Shown here: positions 55,085 through 64,000 of the stretch, piece after piece
Layout of the letters: the number at the start of each line of letters is the position of its first letter
How positions within the stretch are numbered: position 1 is the first letter of the stretch
Source of the DNA: Elgaria multicarinata webbii
Taxonomy: Eukaryota > Chordata > Lepidosauria > Squamata > Anguidae
Length of the DNA: 64,000 bases
Reading direction: 5' to 3'
NCBI RefSeq assembly: GCF_023053635.1
Contig: NC_086172.1
Coordinates: 70,234,681 to 70,298,680, forward strand
Made by a program: the position numbers and the translations under genes
Notes under the pieces: model-generated
What the model saw: the letters and a program-made list of their open reading frames with translations, nothing else
Told to the model about the DNA's origin: nothing
Databases searched by the model: none

Positions 55085-56630
55085 GTGACTTTAAATGGCT
55101 CTTTTCTTAACGTCTACTCCCCTGTGTCCCATGCCCCCATTGTGTTGTAGCAGTTATTGTGTTGACCTTCTGCAGGGGGCTACCATGGTGGCAAGTTGTC
55201 TTTGCCCTGATGTGGCCCCGAATATGTGCTGTGTTGGTTATATGATGCAGCAGCAGATTCGAAGCTACCTGGGGCAAAGAGGCGAAGATGCACATCTGAA
55301 AAATTGGGGACTTACCCAGACTTTTCCAGACAGAGTGAACTCAGCACAGATCTTCCACCAGTCTGTCCTTGCTCGGAACCACTCTGGAAGTGTTCCCGGG
55401 TGGAAGGCAACCTCCTATTGGTTGCTGGAAGCCATGGGAGAGGGAGGGGGCAGGGCCGGTGAGCCTAATGGCCGCTGGAAAGTCCACTCTGCCTCTCCTC
55501 ATAAGGACAACTTGCCACCACCACCCACCAGCGATAGCATGGGATTGGGTGGTGGAGGAGTGTCAACCTGGCGCCATGAAGACAGCCCCTAAGAAACTCA
55601 GTAACAGATTTAAAAGTATAAACAAATGGTTTTCCTGTCCCTACTATTTTTCTTTCTTTTTTCCCCAGTCATTTGCATGTGTCCAAAATCAAAACAAAAC
55701 AAGTTGTTTTCCTTATTTTTCTTTGAAGCAATGGGATAATACAACCTTCCCATCTGCCAGCTTTAAACAGAGATGATATTCAGTTACAGATTCCCTATAT
55801 CTAAGCACAGTGTTATTATTGCAAATGTGAGCCCAGAAGGCAGTTTCTGAAATGAAGGGAAAGATGCATCGGAGGAGGAGGAGGAGAAGAAGAAAGCTTT
55901 CAAGTGAAACATTGCTCCCTCCTCACAGAGACCTGGGGGCATAGTGACAGCTGGTACAAACACGCTTGCTAAAGTGAAATACCACCTGAGGCAGCCTCAT
56001 GTGCTAGATTTGCCGGGTTCGTTGAAACTAGCATGAATAAAATTTGAGATCTGGTTTCTTTGGAAAGCATATCCATGATCTTGGACTATTGACTACTTTG
56101 TTGTTGTTTTTTAATCTCTTTGAATGATCTCACACTAGTCATTCATGTTGATAGGATGAACCCTTTACAGACTTAAATTTTTCCTAGAAATGAGTGAGCA
56201 TGGATTGGAATAGGGGAAGAACTTCATCTGGTCAGCATATTTAACTGAACTGACCCAATTTGCTCTTCCCAGACTAATAGGCGGATCAGAACACAGATAT
56301 CCTGTGGACTGTGCACTTCTCTGAATTTTGCCATGCAGTTTTCTGCTCAAAAATTGTGTATAAAAATGTGTTTATTAGGAAAAGATGCATACATAAATGT
56401 GTGTATTAGGGGAGATTGCATATAAAAATTATTAGGAGAAATTGCTTTCAAAATGGCTATGCCATGGAATATTGCATACAAAAATAAGTGCAAATTTTTA
56501 AAGTTTTTTAAAAATGCAAACTGATACAGAAATGGGATGGAATTGAAAAACTGACATGGACTGAAAATGGACTAATTTGTCCACCGCTAGGCATGGATGG
56601 TGTCTGTCTGTCTGTTAGCATCATTGTTAA
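55085..56630. other. No gene recognised
   Basis: An open frame of 165 codons at 55095-55592 and overlapping ones lack domains and splice context. A (GGA)n/(GAA)n tract lies near 55873-55895. Confidence 0.4.
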
Positions 56631-56634
56631 CAGT

Positions 56635-56698
56635 TTATTTATTTAATTTATTTATTGCATTTCTATACCGCCCAATAGCCGAAGCTCTCTGGGCGGTT
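56635..56698 (-). mobile_element. L2-like LINE 3' tail
   Basis: A TTTATTTA run, then TTCTATACCGCCCAATAGCC and GAAGCTCTCTGGGCGGTT. Confidence 0.75.
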
Positions 56699-56924
56699 AG
56701 TACCTTATTACTGTACATTCCTTGTTTATGAGATATGGTTTTCATGAAACTTCAGACATTTCGAAAATGAGATCTTTTAAAATCCCATTTCTTCTCACCA
56801 TGGAGGAAGAAAATACATGCTTTGCTTACTCCCAGATTTTCTTTCTTTGGTAAGGGATGTATTCATAAGCCATACATTTTAGAACATTTTTAGGATATTT
56901 TAAGGATGTTTTAATCATGTATGC

Positions 56925-57008
56925 TGTGGTTTTAATTAGTTTTTAATGTGTTTCATATTCAATGTTGTTCCCCGCATCGATCCAAGTGGAGAGGTGGGTA
57001 AGAAATAA

Positions 57009-57051
<43 letters not shown>
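56925..57051 (+). mobile_element. LINE-type 3' tail with (ATT)n
   Basis: CCGCATCGATCCAAGTGGAG, GGTGGGTAAGAAATAAA and then an ATT trinucleotide run at about 57009-57050. Confidence 0.5.
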
Positions 57052-57052
<1 letters not shown>

Positions 57053-57054
57053 AA

Positions 57055-58440
57055 ACTGAATATCTGATCATGATATTCACAAGGATGCATTCCAAGTTGG
57101 ATTTCAATATACAAAAATCCTTTCAATGCTACTTCTCGTATTTTCTAGAATGAACACAGATTGATTTAGGGCCAACACACTTAAGAGTTAAAATGCAGTA
57201 TTGCTCTGTATAATTCCAGAGAAGGACCAAGAAAACTCTCTTAACAATAACACCATACAGGAAAATGAACAAACACATGTTTATTTAATTTAATTTATTT
57301 ACAACATTTATATACCGCTCCACATCTAAATAGATTCCTGAGCAGTGGACAATAAAAGATAAAAGAGTAAAACACCATATTAAAATAGTTGTTTTTTTAA
57401 AAACAATACCAGTAAAAACAGCATCTGGTCAGTCAAGGAAGGCTTCCTGAAATAAAGATGTTTTTAAGAGGTGCTAGAAACAACACAATGTTGTAATCAC
57501 ATTCTTGGTCACTGCAGCACAGCTATGAATCTAGCTCTCCTTGGAACAGCCTTCTCCAACCTGGTTCCCTCCATATACATTAGACTACAATTTCCATTGT
57601 AGTCATGTACCCAAGCACATGATCGCATGAAGAAAAGAAATTTGGGTGAACTGGCTGTTGACGGGAGAATATAGAGGCATTGGAACATCTTCTGAGGATG
57701 GAATCTCCCAGAGTCTTTGGCCTAATAAGGCCTTTTGACAAACCTCACTCAGTATGATATTTTAACTGTGGAAACCAGTGGAATAGAATCTATTGATACG
57801 TCGGAGCTACGCCAGCCACTGAACTCAGTCTTCATATCATAGAACATGTGAACTGTAGAATTTTGGTGTTTCAAAGACATTTCAATTAAAACACACACAC
57901 ACGTATGTTTGGACAAAACTACAGATAGCATGTTTCCTTTGAGTCTGCAACCATCTGTGTAATGACATCACTAAATATCCTAATTTATGAACATCTCTAC
58001 CGCCCCCCTGCCCCGCTCTTTGGATGAATGTTCATAAATTTAAACTGAACAACGTATTCCTTTAAAGAAAAGACAGAATATAAGAAAGTAGAGGAGAGTG
58101 GGTGGTTATTTCTTTTCTGCAGATTGACAGACTGGCAGATTCAGAAGGAGAAAAGGTCTTTGTTCAGCTTCATATATTGTACAATACCGGCAGCTATGTC
58201 AGGGTTGTTGGTTTTTTTCTCCCACACCCACAACCTAGATAATAACACACCATAATTGGGAAGCATTACTGTGTGTAATTTAGCAAGAGAACTGTGGGCA
58301 TAAATGCATTAGAAAACTGTATACTTGATTTGACAACCAAGTAATAAGACTATTTAAACCTATTGATAAGAGACTAGTGGATCTTCTCCAAGAATCTCAG
58401 CAAAGATTCCCCTTAGCTGAGTATGAGACTGGGGCATTTT
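57055..58440. other. No gene; one LINE-like tail
   Basis: 57283-57370 (TTATTTACAACATTTATATACC, then AAAGATAAAAGAGTAAAAC) resembles a LINE 3' terminus in reverse. The rest is unassigned. Confidence 0.4.
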
Positions 58441-58444
58441 AATT

Positions 58445-58590
58445 AATATAAAATGGTTTTATGTGGTACTTTTAAACTTCTTAAAGTTTTATATTGTGTC
58501 TTGTCATGTTGTATTTTATGGTTTTAATTGTGAACTGCCCAGAGAGCATTGGCTATTGGGCAGTACAAAAATGTAATAATAATAATAAAA
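58445..58590 (+). mobile_element. L2-like LINE 3' UTR and tail
   Basis: GTTTTAATTGTGAACTGCCC, GAGAGCATTGGCTATTGGGC and an AATAAT tail, preceded by about 60 bp of the family's AT-rich UTR. Confidence 0.7.
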
Positions 58591-58591
58591 T

Positions 58592-59765
58592 GTTTCTTAT
58601 AGCAATGTAACACATTTATTATGGCATAGCTTATGTGAACTAGAGATCACTTGGTCAGATGAGTCTAGTGTTATCTTCAGTTAGCAGATACATAGATGCA
58701 TAGGTAAAGGGAGAAAAATGTAAACCCCTGGCTATGAAATCCAAAAGGGATTATTTGTGACATTTCTGTGCAAAGCTCAAATGCAGGGGTGATGAAGAGC
58801 GTCTCTACATTAAGGAAATTCACATTATTTACTCGGGGCTTTTATGCTTCCAGTTTCTTTGGCACGATTGTTATGGGCTATATTACACAGGAGTAGAAAG
58901 GTGACAAGCAGTGTGAACTGAATACTTCCCCTGTTGGCAGTTCCATTGAGTTCTATTGAGTCCGTGCCATCTAGTGGCGGAAAATCCTGCTGTTTCCTGG
59001 CTATTACCACTTTAAAATTGCTTTGTTTTATCCTGGGATTTCTAGAGGAGTCCATGGGGGACAACCTGATTGAGGACCAAATTCCATTTTGAAGAAGTTC
59101 TGGAGGGCTGCATTCCTGTGGGGGAACTCTTATCTCATGCCATTTATATTATTTTGAATGGATTTGGACTAATAGAGAGAGCAAACTGCAGAGGTCATTG
59201 TTCCAATATTCACCTTATTTCTTTGATTTGGGCCGTATGGTTGAAATTTTCATCCCAACTAACAACCCCCAAAGTCACCGTAGGCATCCTCTGGCATCCT
59301 CTGTTCCACTCAAATGAAATTTTTTGTGTGTATCTTTTATCTAAAGGTGTACATTTATGTTATTCTATCTGGGCAAGGCAATCCTATGATCCAGGTAAGA
59401 TGAGTGTTTCTTTATATGCTTATGGTCAGTGGGGTGATATGCTGCTACATATCACATCACATCTAAAGCACAATAAGACCAATAGAAAGAGAGTGATTGT
59501 AGTAACCATAGCCTTTCCTTTGGAGATTCTTGTAACTATATTGCTGTCCACAAATCACAGACATTTCTAGAAAACTTGTCTGGTTATTTGAAGTCAGTAT
59601 GTGATGTCTACCTCCCCCAATTTATGCAGCTCCAGGCCATGTATCATGTTTTCCAGCCATCTCACACTACTTTACAGCATCCACATAACTCCCTGGGCAA
59701 GAGGACAGCTGAGAGCCCACACAGTCTTCCTGGGACAAAAGTTCAAGAAGACCCACTTAGGGAGG
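58592..59765. other. No gene recognised
   Basis: The open frame of 166 codons at 59070-59570 has no recognisable domain, signal or repeat identity and is not called. Confidence 0.35.
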
Positions 59766-59767
59766 AA

Positions 59768-60000
59768 AACACTCTTGATGGGAGGGATTGTAACTCAGTG
59801 GTAGAGCACCTGCTTTGCATGGAGAAGGTCCCAGCTGCGATCCCCAAGATTTCCAGAAAAGGCAGGAAAACCCCTGTCTGAAGCCATGGAGATCTACTGC
59901 TAGTCAGTGTTGACAATACTGTGCTAGAAGAACCAATGGTCTGACTCAGAGCTCCATCTCACCATGACTGGTATCTGGTTTTGCAGCACAGGACTGGAGA
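59768..60000 (+). mobile_element. tRNA-derived SINE
   Basis: GGGATTGTAACTCAGTGGTA, GAGCACCTGCTTTGCATGGA and a B-box-like GCTGCGATCCCC form the tRNA-like head. The body has CTGAAGCCATGGAGATCTAC, TGACAATACTGTGCTAGAAG and TGGTCTGACTCAGAGC. A truncated relative is at 4135-4203. Confidence 0.8.
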
Positions 60001-60004
60001 TGTA

Positions 60005-61040
60005 AAATTTATGAAAAGTTTGAAGCCATGGGAAAAAAATAATGTGGTTTTTTTTGGGAGTGTGTGTGTGTGTCAGAAAAATGCAATTTTTTGTAAAAAT
60101 TGGAAAAAATGCAATATTAGCACTTTTTACAGATTGAAAGTCACTTTGCTACTTCAGGAACATAAAAAGTAATTATATACAAAATGGTTTGGCATAAAAT
60201 TATCACATGTGGTATATTAAAAGTAGGGTGTATTCAAGCAATTCGTGCCTCCCCCCAATTTTCCCATTCCCCCCGCCCCCCAGGCTTTCACATCTCTACA
60301 CGGGACTCACATGATGTCATCCCTGTCCTGCAACCATCTCGCCTCTTTTCTTCCATTTTGCATATTATTTTGGTGCAGGGAAAGTCTGGATTATTTTCCC
60401 CAAGTAGATTTCATGCGCCCCTAAGCCTCCGTGTATTGCTGCCTTTGTGCTTTTTCCTTCGTTGGGGGCGTGTGCTTTGAATGGAGTCTCGCTGATAAAA
60501 GGGGAGGGCAGGGTGGTTCTCCTCCTCCAGCATGCTGTGTAGAATGAATGGACTTGTGCTTAGTCAAATGGAGTTTTTACTGTTCCAATCCCATCCTCAT
60601 TGCATGCAGAAACGGAGCCCAGCCCATGAAACATTAAATCAGTAAATCCCTAGACAACAAGGCCAGAGCAAGTGGGGGTTGGGAAGATGCCCATGCCCAT
60701 CAGAGTACCACAACCAATAAACTGGAGGCGGAAGTAGAAGGGGCGGGGCAGAGCGGAAGCGCAAATAAGCGAAAGGGAGGTTTCACGATGTAGTGCAATA
60801 CCATAAACCCATGTGAAAGGGACCATTATCTTGACGCACTTATGAAAAGGAGGTAAAAAATGCAGAGGCAAACCAGGGGGGAAAATGGGTGTGTATAAGG
60901 TAGTTTCCTATGTATTCACCCTAGATCTTCTATTCCTTTGTATCACTGCCTCTTCTTACCTGGGTCTCCTCCTTTCTCCCTGCCCTGCCTTGCTATAGAA
61001 TCAGAGCAGCTTAGTCAAGGACAACCAGAAACGAAAACAG
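60005..61040. other. No gene recognised
   Basis: Unique-looking DNA with no domain or assigned repeat, up to the truncated L1. Confidence 0.4.
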
Positions 61041-61049
61041 TAACAGGAA

Positions 61050-63552
61050 TTCTAAAGTGCTTGCCAGGCTCACACAAAAAGAAAAAGCCAGGAACGGGAT
61101 AGGGATTTTGAAGGATAAACAAGGGAAGTATTGTCATACAATGAAGGATAAAGTAAAGATTTTTCAGGAGTTTTATCAGGAATTGTATAAGGGAAAGGAT
61201 ATTCAAAAACAAAAGTTGGAAGCTTATATAGAAAAATATATAAAGAAGAGAATAAAAATAGAGCATAAAGAGTTAATGGAAAAGGTAATAACGCAAGGAG
61301 AAGTAGAAGAAGTAATTGAGAACCTGAAGCCGGGTAAATCACCGGGGGTAGACGGTTTAGGACCAGAATATTATAAGGTTTTTAAAGGAATTTTAATACC
61401 AAAATTAATAAATTTGTTTAATTCCATATTGGAAGGGGATAGAACGCCAGAATCATGGGAACACTCATTAATAATTTTAATACCAAAACCAGATAAAGAT
61501 TTGACTGTCCCTGATTCATATAGACCTATTTCATTAATAAACCAAGATGCTAAGCTTTTTTCAACTATCTTAGCAAGGCGGTTGAATAAATTTATAGAGG
61601 AATAATAGGGAGGATCAATGCGGATTTGTGGCAGGTAGACAGATGCCTAATTTAGTGGGAAGAGTATTAAATGCAATACAGGTGATAAATAAGTCTAGGG
61701 TTAAAGCGGGAATTCTGGCATTGGATATTTTTAAGGCTTTTGATTGTGTGAGCTGGCAAGCTTTAAAGATGGTTATAAATAAAATGGGGTTTGGAAATAA
61801 ATTTAAAGCAATAATAGAACAGTTATACTCTCAAAATACAGCTGTAGTGGTAGTGAATGATGGTGTGACAGATAGATACGACTAGCCAGAGGGACAAGGC
61901 AAGGTTGTCCGCTCTCACCAGTTCTATTTGTAATGGTAATGGAATTATTGGCGAATGCAATACGAGAAGATGAGGAGATTGAAGGAATAGGTAGTATGAA
62001 GGAAATTAAATTGAATATGTTTGCAGACGACACGTTGTTGACGATAAAGAATCCAATAGAGAAGATGGGGAGAATTAAACAACAATTGAGAGAATTTGAG
62101 GATATTACGGGGTTAAAAATAAATTGGTCTAAATCAGAATTGATGTTGTTTAATTATACTAAAAAGGAAGAGAAGGATTGAGAAGAAAAGGGAAGAGAAA
62201 TTAGAGTTAAGAATCAGATTAGATATTTGGGAATAAAAATTACGCAGAAATTAGAGAGTTTAGAGAAAGAGAATTTAAATGTGTTAAAAAAAGAGATTTT
62301 AGCAAAATTGGAAAAATATAAAAGGTTAAATTTATCTTGGTTTGGAAGAATAGCATTAATAAAAATGAAGATTTTAGCAAAGATTAATTTTGTGTTCAGG
62401 ATGCTACCAATAAAAATTTCAGAATTAGAGCTAAAAAGTTGGCAAAGGATTATAAATAATTATTGTAATGGTGATAAGAAAGCGAGGGTAAATAAAAGTA
62501 AATGGTATTTGAGCCAAAAAAAGGGAGGATTGGGTCTCCCGAATATTAAATTATATTATGTAGCTAATAGATTAAGATATATAGTGGAGGCAATTACAGG
62601 ATATGGGGAATTAGATTGGATGGAAGAAAAAATTACGAGTAATATAGAGACTAAATTGGAAAATGTATTTTTTATGGAAGGAAAAAAAAAATGGGTGGAA
62701 AGTATAAATAACCCGCTCTTGAGGTTTCACTGGGAAATTTGGAGTAAATATAAAGGGGAGCTGCTTCCAAGCGGCTCTCCTTTGTCACCGGTAATAATGT
62801 TGAAGAATTTCCCGGAGGAATTAAAGAGTAGATTAAGTAAAGTTTTAATAGAAAAAAATAAAATGAAATTAAAGGATTGGTTAAGAGGAATGAGTACAAG
62901 AGAGGATATGGAAGAGGTTTTGAAGGATAAAAAATTAACTTGGTTAAATTATAGGCAATTAGAACAGTGGACTAAAAAGTGGGTAAGAGATAATGGAGAG
63001 TGTAGAGAATTAACAAAGTTCGAGGAACTAATAGTTAAGAAAGATAATGAAAGGGAGAAAAGAACAGTGTTAAAAGGGTTGATGAGTGAATTATATAGAA
63101 TATTGGTAGAGAAAGGGACGGTGGATAATTCGGGTAAAATGGTTTGGGAGACAGATTTGAAGGTACAAATAGGACAACAGGGTTGGGAGGGATTATGGAA
63201 ACAAAGAGCGTTGAGAAATATGTCAGTAAGAATAAAAGAGAATTATTATAAAATTGTATGGAGGTGGTACCTAACTCCGGTTAGATTGAATAAGATAAAC
63301 AATCAGCAATCAGAAAATTGTTGGAGAGGTTGTGGGGTTAAAGGAACGTATTTGCATATGTGGTGGGAATGTAACTATGTTCAGAAATTGTGGAAGATGG
63401 TGTTTTTGGAGATTGAAGAAATTGTGGAAATGAAGATAGAACGAACACCAAAAGTTGCATTGCTGTCACTATTTGAAGAAGATTTTAAATGTAAAAAGGA
63501 AACTAAGGAATTGATAACGAATTTGTTGATTGCAGCAAGATTGATTGTAGCT
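61050..63552 (+). mobile_element. L1 LINE, 5'-truncated ORF2
   Basis: Four open pieces in order cover most of ORF2 from just before the reverse transcriptase: 61057-61605 (FYQELYKGKD, NLKPGKSPGVDGLGPEYYK, LIILIPKPDKDLTVPDSYR, PISLINQDAKLF), 61628-61885 (ALDIFKAFDCVSW), 61933-62181 (catalytic FADDTLL at 62020-62031, GLKINWSKSELMLF) and 62227-63552 (RRxLGI-type region, KWYLSQKKGGLGLPN, and the zinc-knuckle-like C-x3-C...H-x4-C at about 63319-63372). The endonuclease domain and ORF1 are missing. The few breaks suggest a fairly young but dead copy. The 3' end is cut by an L2-like insertion at 63553. Confidence 0.93.
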
Positions 63553-64000
63553 TATTATTATTATTATTATTTATATAGCACCATCAATGTACATGGTGCT
63601 GTACAGAGTAAAACAGTAAATAGCAAGACCCTGCCGCATAGGCTTACAATCTAATAAAATCATAGTAAAACAATAAGGAGGGGAAGAGAATGCAAACAGG
63701 TACAGGGTAGGGTAAGCAGGCACTGGGTAGGGAAAAACTAACAGTAGAAAGTAACAGTAGAAGTCTGCACAACATCAAGTTTTAAAAGCTTTAGGAAAAA
63801 GAAAAGTTTTTAGTTGTGCTTTAAAAGCTGCGATTGAACTTGTAGTTCTCAAATGTTCTGGAAGAGTGTTCCAGGTGTAAGGGGAAGCAGGCTAGAGACT
63901 GGGAAAAAGCCTCATAATTGATAGATTGCAAGTCACGACAAGAGCGAGAAGCGGGACGTGAAGGAGGAGGATTATGAGTAATATTGAAAGAAACTAGGTG
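63553..64000 (-). mobile_element. L2-like LINE 3' end inserted into the L1
   Basis: It begins with (ATT)n and TTATATAGCACCATCAATGT (the 3' terminus on the minus strand). The minus strand at 63873-63778 encodes 32 residues starting WNTLPEHLRTTSSIAAFK and including LKTFLF, the C-terminal signature of L2-clade LINEs. It continues past the window edge. A short tail of the same family is at 14425-14545. Confidence 0.8.

Noticed and set aside
55095-55592. Open frame of 165 codons
   Set aside because: Low-complexity, no domain, overlapped by frames on both strands in GC-rich DNA.
59070-59570. Open frame of 166 codons
   Set aside because: No domain, no splice context and no similarity to any family I recognise. 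It may be chance in AT-moderate DNA.
59768-59850. Possible tRNA gene
   Set aside because: A- and B-box-like blocks are present, but the sequence continues into a SINE body and does not close as a tRNA.

Overview
The window is nuclear DNA from a vertebrate, most likely a squamate reptile (lizard or snake). Genes are few and split by introns. The rest is dense with CR1, L2-like and L1 LINE fragments, a Penelope-like element with a GIY-YIG endonuclease, tRNA-derived SINEs, many short palindromic DNA-transposon derivatives (MITEs) and long microsatellites. No retroviral or other capsid-bearing element was recognised. Lineage is inferred from repeat content alone.

Three host genes can be supported. 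Two are paralogous fibrinogen-domain (FReD) genes in tandem on the + strand. Gene A has coding exons at 8064-8235 and 9510-10198 and encodes 286 aa. Gene B has coding exons at 25091-25262 and 39283-39935 and encodes 274 aa. Both have a signal-peptide exon with exactly 172 coding nt, a phase-1 intron, and a whole FReD in one last exon. The proteins look like small secreted lectin-like or FGL1-like domains without collagen or coiled-coil stalks. The third gene is TMEM177 (41860-42795, - strand, 311 aa, one coding exon), tail-to-tail with gene B. It encodes a mitochondrial inner-membrane protein linked to COX2 assembly. A GC-rich block at 48215-48360 with an RFX-type X-box and an E-box may be its distant promoter and non-coding first exon.

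Layout: 1-8.05 kb is repeat-bearing upstream DNA; 8.06-10.2 kb is gene A; 10.2-25.07 kb is a repeat-rich spacer with L2 and L1-like LINE pieces and a large (CA)n-flanked palindrome at 12.83-13.12 kb; 25.09-39.94 kb is gene B, whose 14-kb intron holds CR1-like LINEs, a Penelope-like insertion with a 14-bp target duplication, further Penelope N-terminal pieces and a GC-rich tandem repeat; 40-42.8 kb is the gene B/TMEM177 interval; 42.8-61 kb is a long non-coding stretch with a CR1 copy, L2 tails, SINEs, MITEs and a few possibly conserved non-coding segments; 61.05-63.55 kb is a 5'-truncated L1 ORF2; 63.55-64 kb is an L2-like LINE 3' end inserted into that L1 in the opposite orientation.

The most notable points are the paired FReD genes with matching architecture and unusual cysteine-rich C-termini, the nested Penelope-like insertion with a hairpin layout, and several multi-copy palindromic repeat families.
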